The notes under the pieces: model-generated
Told to the model about the DNA's origin: nothing
Databases searched by the model: none
What the model saw: only the letters and a program-made list of their open reading frames with translations
Shown: piece after piece, positions 6,111-14,864 of the stretch
Position numbering within the stretch: the stretch's first letter is position 1
Layout of the letters: each line of letters begins with the position of its first letter
Assembly: GCA_900472785.1 (NCBI GenBank)
Contig: UCJH01000001.1
Coordinates: 1-34,054, forward strand
Direction: 5' to 3'
Source of the DNA: Hyphomicrobiales bacterium
Lineage (GTDB): Bacteria; Pseudomonadota; Alphaproteobacteria; Rhizobiales; Rhizobiaceae
DNA length: 34,054 nucleotides
Made by a program: the position numbers and the translations under genes

Positions 6111-8151
6111 CGCCGTCAGCCCGGTCGCCATCATTTTCACGCCGGATGGACGGGACGCCGAAATCGCGGCCAATCTTCTGACCGAGACAGGCATAGTGTC
6201 GCGTTCGGTCGCCGATATCGTCTCGTTTTCGGCGGCACTGGACGATTCGACGGCACTTGCAGTGGTCACCGAGGAAACGCTCCGGTCGAGCGATCTAAAG
6301 TCCCTTGCCGACTGGATCAACGGACAGCCGGCATGGTCGGATTTGCCGTTTATCGTTTTGACCCGGCGCGGCGGCGATTCGGAACGCAATCCGAGCGCGG
6401 CAAGGCTCTCGGAAATCCTTGGCAACGTCACGTTCATAGAGCGTCCCTTCCATGCGACCACCTTTATCAGCGTCGCCCGCTCGGCGCTCAGGGGGCGGGG
6501 GCGCCAACTCGAGGCCCGCTCGCTGCTGGAGGATCTGCGCGAAGGCGAACGACGCCTGCAGACCGCCCTTGAAGCCGGGCATCTCGGCGCATGGGAGCTG
6601 GATATCGAACCCATGACGTTGAAGGCATCCGAAACCTGCAAGTCGATTTTCGGACGCAGGGCGACCGACGTTTTCGGATATGACGAGCTGCTACGCACCA
6701 TACACCCCGACGACCTTCTTAGAATGCAGGATGCCGTCCGGGAAACGCTCCAAACGGGCCGCGATTATTCTATCGAATACCGTGTGGTCTGGCCCGACGG
6801 GTCGATTCATTGGGTGGAAATACGCGCGCAGCTTTATCGCCAGAGAAATACCATGGCGGAAAAGCTGGTCGGCGTGTCGTCCGACATCACCTCCCGAAAG
6901 CTCTGGGAGGAGGAGCTCAAGAGATTGAACGACACGCTGGAGGAACGAGTCACCCAGAGGACGGCTGAACTCAATGCTTCCAACGCCACACTTGTCGAAC
7001 AGGTTGCCCAGAGGGAACGGGCAGAAGAGCAACTGCGACAATCGCAGAAAATGGAAGCGATAGGCCAGCTCACCGGTGGCGTCGCCCATGATTTCAACAA
7101 TCTGCTGATGGCTGTTCTTGGAAACCTGGAACTTCTGGCCAAACATTGCGCCGGAGATCCAAAGACGTCCCGCCTAGTCGAAGGTGCAATGCAGGGTGCT
7201 AGGCGTGGCGCCTCACTCACGCAGAGATTGCTGGCTTTCGCGCGCAGACAGGACCTGAAGGTCGAACCCATCGATCTCAAGGCCTTGGTCGAGGGAATGG
7301 CGGATCTGCTTGTACGCTCTGTTGGGGCAAGCGTCCGGGTCGGAATGTCGCTCCCCGATGCGCTGCCCATGACACTGGTGGACGGGAACCAGGTCGAACT
7401 CGCTTTGCTCAACCTTGCCGTCAACGCGCGCGATGCCATGCCGGAGGGTGGAGAGATATCTATCTCCCTGAGATCGGAATCCCTTGCAAAACCCCAGAAG
7501 GATCTCGCAGCGGGCGACTATGTCGTGCTGTCGGTCCGGGACAACGGGCACGGCATGGACAAGGAAACTCTGGCAAAAGCAATCGACCCGTTTTTCTCGA
7601 CCAAGGAGCTTGGAAAAGGCACCGGCCTCGGACTGTCCATGATCCACGGACTTGCGGTGCAGCTGAACGGTATCCTGAAATTGACCAGCGCAGTGGGCGA
7701 GGGCACCACGGCCGAATTATGGTTGCCGTCCACCTCCAGAGAAGCGAAGGAAGAGGTGGTGGTCGATACGACCGGAACCGAAGGCGGACAGACATCACTG
7801 CGAATCCTGATGGTCGACGACGATGCGCTGATCGCGATGAGTTCGGTCGATATGCTGGAGGACCTGGGGCATGTGGTCACCGAGGCGAATTCCGGCAAGG
7901 CGGCGCTGGAACTTCTGCAAAACGGACACAAATTCGATCTTGTCATCACCGACTACTCCATGCCCGGCATGACCGGAGCAGAGCTGGCGCGCGCCGCAAA
8001 GGCACTGTTGCCGCAGCTGCCGATCATGATCGCTTCCGGCTATGCCGACCTGCCGCCGGGGGCGGGCATCGATCTGCCGCGGCTCTCCAAACCCTATAGC
8101 CAGGCCCAGCTGGAAACGGAGATAACAAAGGTCGTTTCCGCAAGGGGATGA
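6094..8151 (+). CDS. Hybrid histidine kinase: pseudo-receiver, PAS, HisKA, HATPase, receiver
   Basis: A 685-residue protein from GTG 6094, overlapping the KaiC-like gene by 17 nt; a GTG at 6064 would add ten residues. Neither has a strong ribosome site. Domains: a receiver-like fold (about 10-130) lacking the phosphoacceptor Asp, a PAS domain with PAC end (about 155-265), a coiled linker (265-320), HisKA with phosphoacceptor His332 in GGVAHDFNNLL, HATPase with N-box Asn444, DNGHGM and GTGLGL boxes, and a C-terminal receiver with Asp620 in ITDYSMPGM and the conserved Lys in LSKPYS. No membrane segment is seen, so it is cytosolic. It probably phosphorylates its own receiver and perhaps a separate partner. 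Overlap with kaiC implies the ATPase controls or reads this kinase. Confidence 0.9.
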   Translation: MTPIPNAVSPVAIIFTPDGRDAEIAANLLTETGIVSRSVADIVSFSAALDDSTALAVVTEETLRSSDLKSLADWINGQPAWSDLPFIVLTRRGGDSERNPSAARLSEILGNVTFIERPFHATTFISVARSALRGRGRQLEARSLLEDLREGERRLQTALEAGHLGAWELDIEPMTLKASETCKSIFGRRATDVFGYDELLRTIHPDDLLRMQDAVRETLQTGRDYSIEYRVVWPDGSIHWVEIRAQLYRQRNTMAEKLVGVSSDITSRKLWEEELKRLNDTLEERVTQRTAELNASNATLVEQVAQRERAEEQLRQSQKMEAIGQLTGGVAHDFNNLLMAVLGNLELLAKHCAGDPKTSRLVEGAMQGARRGASLTQRLLAFARRQDLKVEPIDLKALVEGMADLLVRSVGASVRVGMSLPDALPMTLVDGNQVELALLNLAVNARDAMPEGGEISISLRSESLAKPQKDLAAGDYVVLSVRDNGHGMDKETLAKAIDPFFSTKELGKGTGLGLSMIHGLAVQLNGILKLTSAVGEGTTAELWLPSTSREAKEEVVVDTTGTEGGQTSLRILMVDDDALIAMSSVDMLEDLGHVVTEANSGKAALELLQNGHKFDLVITDYSMPGMTGAELARAAKALLPQLPIMIASGYADLPPGAGIDLPRLSKPYSQAQLETEITKVVSARG

Positions 8152-8223
8152 TTGCAGGCACGCCGCCTGTACAAGCGGCGAAACGGAAAATCGGCGCTGC
8201 GCGACATCAATGATTGCGAAGCC

Positions 8224-9801
8224 TCAAGCCTTCTTGAGAATGGCCAGCCGTTCTTCAAGGAAGGGCAGGGTCTGGTCAAAGGGCATCGCTTTGCCGAACA
8301 GATAGCCTTGTCCGATGTCGCAGCCCTCGTTGAGGAAATAGGCCAGCTGGTGGTGTTCCTCGATGCCTTCGACGGTTGTTTTGACTTCGAGGCCGCGGCT
8401 GAGATTGAGCAGCGCCTGGACAATTTTGCCATGCCTGACGCCGCCCTGTCCGAGAGATCTGACAAAACTCTGATCGATCTTGATCTTGTCGAAGGCATAC
8501 CGCGCCAGTTGCGAGAGGCTGGAATAGCCTGTCCCGAAATCGTCCAGCGCCACGCAAATACCAGCGGCGTGAAGATCATCGATGATCGCGGCGGCGAGGG
8601 CCGGATCCTTGATCAGCGCGTTTTCGGTAATCTCGATTTCCAGTCTTTCCGGCGCGAAACCGGCTTCCTCGACGATTTCCAATATGCGCATCGCAAGCAT
8701 CCGATCCTCCATCTGCACGGCGGACAGATTGAAGGACAGGCAGATATGCTCCGGCCATAGTTTCGCGTCTCCGCAAGCCGTGTGGAGCAGTTGCTGGAAC
8801 AGCGGGGTAATCAGGCCGGTCTCTTCCGCGATGGAGATGAAGACCTGCGGCGAGATGCTGGTGCCGTCGTCCTGGGTCCATCGGGCCAGCGCTTCAAATC
8901 CGCAGACATCGCCAGTGCGCAGATCAACGAGCGGTTGATAGAAGGGCCGGATTCTGTCGGTTTCGATCGCTGTGCGCAACTGGCCTTCCAGCTTTGCGCG
9001 ATCGGAAACCTTAGACTGCATCTCCTCGCGAAACAGCAGCGCCGTGTTGGCGCCAAGCGCCTTGGCCTCGTAGAGCGCAATATCCGATTTATGGCAGACA
9101 TCTTTCAGCTCCGCCCCGTGCTCCGGCCACCGCGCATAGCCGACGCTCGCGCCGACCTGGCAACGAAGTGCGTCGATTTTGATCGGTCGCGTCAGGGAAT
9201 GGACGATCAGCTCGGCAAACCGTGCGTCTCTGGCCGGCAACAGATCTCGCGCAACCACGATGAATTCGTCGCCGCCAAAGCGAAATACGCAATCTTCCGC
9301 TCCAAATGCAGACAAGCGTTTTGCCACTTCCTGCAACAGCAGGTCTCCACCCTGATGCCCGAGCAGGTCGTTGACCTTCTTGAAGCCGTCAAGATCGACG
9401 GAAAAGACGGTTGCCATGGGAGGATGCTCTGTCGCGCCACCATTCCCGGATGCCGGCAAGGTTTCGAACCTCTCGAAGGCATATCGATTGGGAAGGCGGG
9501 TCAGATGATCGTGCGTCGCCGTCCACAAGGCCCGCCGTCCATTTTCCTGCTGCCGCTGCATTTCCTGGCGCAGGTCAAAGATCCGCAGCAGTGAATAGAG
9601 AAAGCTTGCAAACCCGGCGATGAAAAACCCCAGGAAAAGGGCATCCACTCTGTCGCTGGAAAAGAGGCGAAATGTCGCCATGACATTCAGGCGAAAGGCG
9701 TAGAGCAAACCCCATACGGTAACGGCGCCAGCAATGACTGCGAGCAACTGTTGACCAGCTCGAGTTTCCAGAAATGCAGGCACTAAAAGCCTCCCAAACA
9801 T
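8224..9801 (-). CDS. Membrane GGDEF-EAL protein (c-di-GMP turnover)
   Basis: The chosen ATG at 9801 has GGAGGGG nine bases upstream; the frame is open to 9885 and other Met codons there lack a ribosome site. From 9801 it has 525 residues. Two membrane helices (about 18-36 and 56-73) precede a GGDEF domain with intact GGDEF at 176-180 and metal-site DLDGF near 136. The inhibitory RxxD site is absent (Gly in place of Arg). The EAL domain keeps FEALARW (Glu303), NLSAVQM, EITENAL, DDFGTG, the KID lysine and EGIEE, so phosphodiesterase activity is likely. Both activities look possible; net direction cannot be told. It is convergent with the KaiC-kinase pair, which suggests linked signalling but not a shared transcript. 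Confidence 0.92.
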   Translation of the reverse strand: MFGRLLVPAFLETRAGQQLLAVIAGAVTVWGLLYAFRLNVMATFRLFSSDRVDALFLGFFIAGFASFLYSLLRIFDLRQEMQRQQENGRRALWTATHDHLTRLPNRYAFERFETLPASGNGGATEHPPMATVFSVDLDGFKKVNDLLGHQGGDLLLQEVAKRLSAFGAEDCVFRFGGDEFIVVARDLLPARDARFAELIVHSLTRPIKIDALRCQVGASVGYARWPEHGAELKDVCHKSDIALYEAKALGANTALLFREEMQSKVSDRAKLEGQLRTAIETDRIRPFYQPLVDLRTGDVCGFEALARWTQDDGTSISPQVFISIAEETGLITPLFQQLLHTACGDAKLWPEHICLSFNLSAVQMEDRMLAMRILEIVEEAGFAPERLEIEITENALIKDPALAAAIIDDLHAAGICVALDDFGTGYSSLSQLARYAFDKIKIDQSFVRSLGQGGVRHGKIVQALLNLSRGLEVKTTVEGIEEHHQLAYFLNEGCDIGQGYLFGKAMPFDQTLPFLEERLAILKKA

Positions 9802-10056
9802 ATTATCCATCCCCTCCGACATGTTTTCGAAGGCAGAGGCCTCATTTCGCAACAGCCTGTTCGCCGAAAAAGGGCTGAAGATCATGTCGGTTGCGCACCG
9901 AACACATGATCATACGGCACGCTTGTCGCCGCATGCTCGATGAATAGTGACGGACGAAGGTTAAAATTGCCAAAATTGTTTGAAGACAGGGCGTCGTGCA
10001 AGAGTATCCCGCTCTGGACACTGAGTTTTCAGGAAGAACAGGCCGCGACGTGACGT

Positions 10057-10081
10057 GGAACTATTGCGGCGCCGGAGGGTT
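10057..10081 (+). promoter_or_regulatory. EcfG/RpoE2-type general stress promoter
   Basis: GGAAC at 10057-10061 is followed after 17 bases by GTT at 10079-10081, matching the alphaproteobacterial EcfG consensus GGAAC-N16/17-(C)GTT. The ribosome site of the 44-residue gene starts about 10 bases later, giving a short leader. Confidence 0.65.
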
Positions 10082-10101
10082 TCGGTGCGAAGGAGGCCGG
10101 C

Positions 10102-10236
10102 ATGACAGGACGAAAGGTTTTGACGATTATTGTCGCCGCGTTTTTTGGCGTCGCTTTGCTTTTGATTTATAATGGATTTTTAAATCCGGTATCGACAAGC
10201 GGGGTGGGTCTGCCGGCGACCGTCGAACAAAAATGA
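10102..10236 (+). CDS. Small single-pass membrane protein (44 aa), stress-type promoter
   Basis: A 44-residue protein with a textbook start: AGGAGG, five bases, ATG. The sequence is a short basic N-terminus (MTGRK), one hydrophobic helix at about residues 6-23 (VLTIIVAAFFGVALLLIY) and a short polar tail ending VEQK, so it should sit in the inner membrane with the tail on the far side. An EcfG-type promoter lies directly upstream. Small membrane proteins are frequent members of alphaproteobacterial general stress regulons, but their roles are mostly unknown and I assign none here. The gene is easily missed because of its length. Confidence 0.75.
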   Translation: MTGRKVLTIIVAAFFGVALLLIYNGFLNPVSTSGVGLPATVEQK

Positions 10237-10330
10237 TCTTGGCGCGGCGGATTGCGTCGTTTAACACCTGCGTCAACCGAACGGCGTTCCGGCCGCCGCG
10301 CAACACCATCACGGCGCAGGGACGTCGCAC

Positions 10331-10543
10331 TCAGGAGGCAACCGAGGGTGATGGTCGAGATGTTTTGCTTCCTCTGTCGAAAACATTTTTTTTAGACCAA
10401 TATCGGCACACAATCGGTCGTTTACCCGGCTCGTTCAATACCAGCAGCGATTCGTCGATGGAAACGGTCGCTCTGTTTGAGGGTAGATGGATGAAATCGC
10501 CAAATTCGAAGTGAAACAACGGGGTTACCATATCAACAGCCAT
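10331..10543 (-). CDS. Possible small protein of unknown function
   Basis: A 70-residue frame in the gap before the HWE kinase, read toward the small membrane gene. It reads like a real protein over residues 1-55 (segments FEFGDFIHLPSNRATVSID and LLVLNEPGKRPIVCRYW) with balanced composition. The tail is Ser/Arg-rich and less convincing. Neither ATG at 10543 nor at 10531 has a ribosome site, and an A8 run lies inside the frame. It could be a genuine small gene, or a remnant of one. No family recognised. Confidence 0.38.
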   Translation of the reverse strand: MAVDMVTPLFHFEFGDFIHLPSNRATVSIDESLLVLNEPGKRPIVCRYWSKKNVFDRGSKTSRPSPSVAS

Positions 10544-10627
10544 TTTTCGCAATCTGGATAGCGTCGATTTTCCGTGCTAGACAAAGCCCCTGTGCTTCGC
10601 ACTTGTTCGCGGTTGGGGGACGATGGC

Positions 10628-12289
10628 GTGAAGAAACGACTGGTTGCGGTAGCCTTGACGGCACTCATGCCTGCTTTGGGAATGCTCGGGTACAATGAAT
10701 TTACGGCACGCAGGGAGCGCAATGCAGAGGTGCATCGCCAAGCGGCCCAGCTGTCGCGTCAGGCTGCGTCCGAAGTGGGCAGCGTGCTCGAGGGTGTCAA
10801 GGGTCTGCTGATCGCAACATCGGCCATTCCCTCCATTGCCGAACAGGATTCGGCATCCTGCGATGCGGTCCTGAAATCCGTTGTGTCGAAACTGGCACCG
10901 GTCCGAAACATCCTTGTGCTGGACACGAAGGGCAAGCTTGTCTGCGACAGCATGGGATGGGCAACGGGGATGGATTTCAGCGACCGCGGTTATTTCAAGG
11001 ATGCCTTGCAAAATGATGGGCTCGTCATCGGCGAATATACCGTCAGCAGAGTGTCCAATGCCCGCATCCTGCCGATGGCGCTGGCGCTCAAGAAGGGTGA
11101 TGAGACGATCGGGGTTCTTGCGACCGGGGTGCGCCTGGAATGGCTCCAGGAAAGGATTGTGGAGCGCGGATGGGCCGCCAGCAGCTCGATCACCATCGCG
11201 GATCGGACCGGCGTTATATTGGCGCGCAGCCCCGACTACGAAAAATTCATCGGAACAAAGATTTCGGATCGCTTCCAGTATCTGGTGCATGAAGAAAAGC
11301 CCGGAACCCTCGAAATCGTCAGCCGGGACGGCTCGCCGCGGATTGTGGGTTACACTCCGGTTTCGAGCATCTCCCCGCTCTACGTCGCCGCCGGTATTTC
11401 CGAGGCCGAAGCCCTTGCCCCGATCAATCGCGCCACAGCCATGGGCCTTATGATGATGACGATCGGCGCCAGTCTCGCGCTGTTTGCGGCCGTGTTCGTC
11501 GGCAACACCTTCATTCTCCATCCCATCAACCGCATCGTTGCCGTCCTTCAGCAGTGGCGCGACGGGAATACCTCGGTTCGCACCGGAATGAAGGGGCAAT
11601 ATAGCGAACTCGGTCAGGTCGGCGCGTCGATCGATGGCCTGCTGGATGAACTTGAGGTTCGGCGATCCGACAGCGAGCGGGCCGAGGAGCGGCGCAGGCT
11701 CATGGCGCGCGAGCTTTCCCATCGGGTCAAAAACACGCTTGCCGTGGTGCAGGCGATAGCGAGACAGACGTACAAGCATCTTTCCGTGCAGAACACCGTC
11801 TTTTCCGAGCGGATCAGCGCGCTCGCCGGCGCCTACGATGTCCTGCTGTCGGACGACTGGAAGAGCGGCGACCTGCGAGAAGTGGTTGAGCATACGCTTC
11901 TGCCGCACGGCGGCAAACGAGATGCGCGAATTCAGCTGTCAGGTCCGCCCTGTATGCTGTCGTCCGACGCGGTGCTGGCATTGTCTCTGGTCACCCATGA
12001 GCTTGCAACCAATGCCATCAAGTACGGCTCGCTGCGCGAACCGGACGGGCGGCTAAACATTTCGTGGGCCTGTGACGACGGTCGCGTCAGCTTCAAGTGG
12101 CAGGAGAGGGACGGCCCAACCGTCGAAATGCCGGCCACGGAGGGGTTCGGGTCAAAGCTGATCCGCAGCGCCTTCCCGACCGCGCTCGATCCGCAATCGG
12201 CAACTGACTTCACACCGGAAGGCCTCGAATTTCGCTTGTCCTTCCTTCTGTCTCCGACAAGCGAACCAAATGCCGTGAAGGCGGCATAG
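10628..12289 (+). CDS. HWE-family sensor histidine kinase with periplasmic CACHE-like domain
   Basis: The GTG at 10628 is preceded by GGGGGA at seven bases, giving 553 residues; a longer frame lacks a ribosome site. Membrane helices at about 5-22 and 271-291 enclose a 250-residue periplasmic region of dCACHE type (segments NILVLDTKGKLV, DRGYFKDAL, SITIADRTGVIL), typical of sensors for small molecules. A HAMP-like linker follows. The kinase core has phosphoacceptor His365 in ELSHRVKNTLA, Asn462 in HELATNAIKYGSL and the W-x-E motif (Trp491, Glu493) that names the HWE/HisKA_2 family. It has no receiver of its own, so it needs a separate partner. In alphaproteobacteria such kinases often feed the PhyR-NepR-EcfG stress pathway; that link here is an inference. 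Confidence 0.92.
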   Translation: MKKRLVAVALTALMPALGMLGYNEFTARRERNAEVHRQAAQLSRQAASEVGSVLEGVKGLLIATSAIPSIAEQDSASCDAVLKSVVSKLAPVRNILVLDTKGKLVCDSMGWATGMDFSDRGYFKDALQNDGLVIGEYTVSRVSNARILPMALALKKGDETIGVLATGVRLEWLQERIVERGWAASSSITIADRTGVILARSPDYEKFIGTKISDRFQYLVHEEKPGTLEIVSRDGSPRIVGYTPVSSISPLYVAAGISEAEALAPINRATAMGLMMMTIGASLALFAAVFVGNTFILHPINRIVAVLQQWRDGNTSVRTGMKGQYSELGQVGASIDGLLDELEVRRSDSERAEERRRLMARELSHRVKNTLAVVQAIARQTYKHLSVQNTVFSERISALAGAYDVLLSDDWKSGDLREVVEHTLLPHGGKRDARIQLSGPPCMLSSDAVLALSLVTHELATNAIKYGSLREPDGRLNISWACDDGRVSFKWQERDGPTVEMPATEGFGSKLIRSAFPTALDPQSATDFTPEGLEFRLSFLLSPTSEPNAVKAA

Positions 12290-12375
12290 AGCGCACCACC
12301 GAGGCTTTGCTTACGCGACAGGTCGAACGGTCCCGGGCGCCTTCGGATACCCTGTTTGATCGCTCTGCATTTTGC

Positions 12376-12390
12376 CTGTGGATTTTTCAC
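12376..12390. repeat. 15-base element, copy 1
   Basis: CTGTGGATTTTTCAC occurs here, about 85 bases before the 5TM-GGDEF gene, and again at 14425-14439 just after it. Identity over 15 bases between two short intergenic regions is unlikely by chance. It contains a small GTG...CAC inverted repeat. Function unknown. Confidence 0.45.
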
Positions 12391-12473
12391 CCGGCGCTGG
12401 CGCGTCAATCACTCGTTCAGATCACTGGGTTATTCTGGCTGGACGTACATTGCATCCGAAAGCCAAAAGACGC

Positions 12474-14375
12474 ATGACACCCTGGAATGAATTGCTGGCC
12501 AACCTCGCAATCGTGGCGATCTCCACGTCCCTGTGGACGTTCGGACATCGTCACGTTGCCCGTTACATGCCGCGTTATAAATCGACCGCGTTCGGCATCA
12601 TCATGGCCATCGGTACGATTTGCGCGATGTCCCTGCCATTTCAGTTTATTACAGGCGTTTTCCTGGATCTGCGCTATACTTTCCTTGCCGTGGCCGGCTT
12701 CTTCGGAGGTCCGGTCGCGGCTCTCCTTCCCTTCTGTGCCGCCATTGTCTGGCGCATCATGGGCGGCGGAACGGGGATATCGGTCGCCATACCGCTGATC
12801 TTAATGGCAACGGCCAGCGGGCTGATCGCCCACAGGTTTATTCGCGGCATCCCGAACGGCAAAAGCATCGTCATCATCGCTCTTGCGGTGGTCTTCAGCG
12901 GAACGGCGGGCTTTTTCGTCAAGATTCCCCTTGAAAAATGGGCCTATGTCATGCCGGAGGTGGTCGCGCCGTTTGCCCTGCTTCTCTTCGCCTCGACGGT
13001 GCTTTCCAGCCTCGCGCTTTCCCAGGAACTCAAAAGACAGGAGGCGACCAACCTCAACCGGATCTATAAGGCGATTATCGAGGCCTTGCCGGATTGCCTG
13101 AACGCAAAGGATCTCGACGGTCGCTTCATCGCGGCCAATCCCGCGACAGCTAGGCTGATGGGCGCGGAGACCTCGGCAGACCTCATCGGAAAGACCGACT
13201 TCGATTTCTACGAGCCGGAAACCGCAACTCTCTTTCGTGCAGACGAGGAGACGATCCTGCGGGACGGCAGCCCCGCCACGATCGAGCAGCGCTTCACCCG
13301 CACGGATGGAATGGAGACATGGCTTTCGACATTGAAAGCGCCGTTTGCCGATGACCATGGCACATTGATCGGGATGATCACACACAACCGTGAAATCACG
13401 GATCGCAAACGGCTGGAGAACGACCTGGCGCGGACCCAGCGCCATCTGCAGAACGCCCTTGCGAGCATGGCCGACGGATTGGCGATGTTCGATACGAGCG
13501 GACGTCAGGTTTTCAGCAACAACCGCTATGCCGAGATGTTTCCCCTGACGGCGGATATTCGGATTCCGGGAACATGCCTGCGAACGATCCTCCGGACAGC
13601 CATCGAAAGGGGAGAAGAGCCTGCCGTTTCTGGGAATGTCGACGACGTGGTGGAGCGGGCTGCGGACGCCTTCCTGCGGCCCGGCGACCGCCAGATGCGC
13701 CTCGCGGACGGCCGCTGGATCGAGGTGCGGACCCGCACCTCGGAGGAAGGCGGCAGTCTCATCGTGTTTTCCGATATAACCAAGACAAAGCGCGCCGAAG
13801 AGGAGCTGCGAAACCTCAATGAGCGCCTGGAAATCATGGCGCATACGGACGGACTGACCGGACTTCTCAATCGCCGGTCGTTCGATACGGCGCTCCAGAA
13901 CCTGGTCTCGAGAAAAGGCTCGGGAATGCCCGGTCCTGGGCTGCTGATGATCGACGTCGACAGGTTCAAGGCGTTCAACGACACATACGGTCATCCGGCG
14001 GGAGATGCCTGCCTCAAAACCGTGGCCGATTGCATCGCCGCCTCGATGAAAGCCTATCCCAACAGCGTTGTAGCGCGATATGGTGGAGAGGAGATTGCCG
14101 TCATTATTCCGCATTGTGACGGCGGCCACGCGACCTCCATTGCAAGCTTCTTGTGTGCTCAGATCAGAGCCCTGCAGATCGGGCATATCGGCAGCGAGAA
14201 GGGCATCGTCACGGTAAGCATCGGAACGGCCGCCACCGGATCTGATCTCTGCGAAATGAAAGTTCTGCTTCGCTCTGCGGACGAAGCGCTCTATGCAGCG
14301 AAAGCCTCCGGGCGCGATTGCGTCAGGTCTGTTATCCCGGCAAGTTCGGCAGCGCTCAATTCTGCAACGGCCTGA
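12474..14375 (+). CDS. Diguanylate cyclase: 5TM sensor, two PAS domains, GGDEF
   Basis: Started at ATG 12474 (633 residues) because the 5TM sensor then begins right at the N-terminus; TTG and GTG codons upstream would add about 30 polar residues. Residues 5-185 hold five to six membrane helices with the FFGG and MGGGTG segments of the 5TM-5TMR_LYT sensor group. Two PAS domains follow (about 195-313 with its PAC end at REITDRKR, and 321-441 with SDITKTKR). The cyclase domain carries GGEEI at 537-541, a GGEEF-like variant expected to be active, with metal-site DVDRF before it; the RxxD inhibitory site is missing. It makes c-di-GMP from two GTP. It lies 184 nt after the HWE kinase gene on the same strand and could share its transcript. 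Confidence 0.9.
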   Translation: MTPWNELLANLAIVAISTSLWTFGHRHVARYMPRYKSTAFGIIMAIGTICAMSLPFQFITGVFLDLRYTFLAVAGFFGGPVAALLPFCAAIVWRIMGGGTGISVAIPLILMATASGLIAHRFIRGIPNGKSIVIIALAVVFSGTAGFFVKIPLEKWAYVMPEVVAPFALLLFASTVLSSLALSQELKRQEATNLNRIYKAIIEALPDCLNAKDLDGRFIAANPATARLMGAETSADLIGKTDFDFYEPETATLFRADEETILRDGSPATIEQRFTRTDGMETWLSTLKAPFADDHGTLIGMITHNREITDRKRLENDLARTQRHLQNALASMADGLAMFDTSGRQVFSNNRYAEMFPLTADIRIPGTCLRTILRTAIERGEEPAVSGNVDDVVERAADAFLRPGDRQMRLADGRWIEVRTRTSEEGGSLIVFSDITKTKRAEEELRNLNERLEIMAHTDGLTGLLNRRSFDTALQNLVSRKGSGMPGPGLLMIDVDRFKAFNDTYGHPAGDACLKTVADCIAASMKAYPNSVVARYGGEEIAVIIPHCDGGHATSIASFLCAQIRALQIGHIGSEKGIVTVSIGTAATGSDLCEMKVLLRSADEALYAAKASGRDCVRSVIPASSAALNSATA

Positions 14376-14424
14376 ATATCGAGCACCAAACGGCCTGAAG
14401 TACCCAGGAGAACCCCTAAGAATA

Positions 14425-14439
14425 CTGTGGATTTTTCAC
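14425..14439. repeat. 15-base element, copy 2
   Basis: Identical to the sequence at 12376-12390. It lies 50 bases after the stop of the 5TM-GGDEF gene and about 170 bases before the 84-residue gene, and is followed by GTTTTTC. The two copies bracket the cyclase gene. Confidence 0.45.
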
Positions 14440-14609
14440 GTTTTTCGAGACGCCCGCCTGTGATACTATGATTCAACTCAAAAGCTTCAGGCAAGCTCAT
14501 GCTTATAATCTAATTCTGCAGTCATTCTCTGGCCTGTCGTCTGAACCCACGACATCGCCGTCATGCAGAAACGGATTTTGCATACAACGCACTGAATAAA
14601 GGGGGGTTC

Positions 14610-14864
14610 ATGCCAGCATCAATTCTATTGCAAACAGCTCTCGAGCCGTCCGACCTCGATATGTTGCGACGTTTCCTCGAAGCATGGTGCGAAGAGAATC
14701 ATGTCAGCATAGCCGGCGAGGAAGCACGCCAAGTGGCGGTGGGGCTCATCGCATGGTACCAGTCCGATCTGACGGACCGTTCAGAGTTTCGCAAGGCGTT
14801 CGAAACGAGCCTGCCATTGCCGCGCGAACTCAATACCTTGCTTGGACGGCTTGCGACCGTCTGA
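14610..14864 (+). CDS. Small conserved-looking hypothetical protein
   Basis: An 84-residue protein with a purine-rich GGGGGG run three bases before the ATG. It appears all-helical: LEPSDLDMLRRFLEAWCEEN, then SIAGEEARQVAVGLIAWYQ, then a final helix ending LLGRLATV. There is no membrane segment or catalytic motif. The pattern of a short helical protein with 'LRRFLEAWCEE' and 'A..LI.WYQ' resembles small proteins seen throughout Rhizobiaceae, but I cannot name a family. It stands alone, with over 200 bases on both sides. Confidence 0.62.
   Translation: MPASILLQTALEPSDLDMLRRFLEAWCEENHVSIAGEEARQVAVGLIAWYQSDLTDRSEFRKAFETSLPLPRELNTLLGRLATV

Noticed and set aside
9100-10000. CRISPR array or rRNA gene
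   Set aside because: I looked for regularly spaced repeats and rRNA signatures through the window and found none.
10349-10393. A 14-codon frame starting after a run containing AGGAGG, with two Cys
   Set aside because: Too short, the ribosome site is too far away, and nothing else supports it.
12801-14186. A 461-codon antisense frame over the cyclase gene
   Set aside because: No start signal or domain; the sense gene has PAS and GGEEI motifs.
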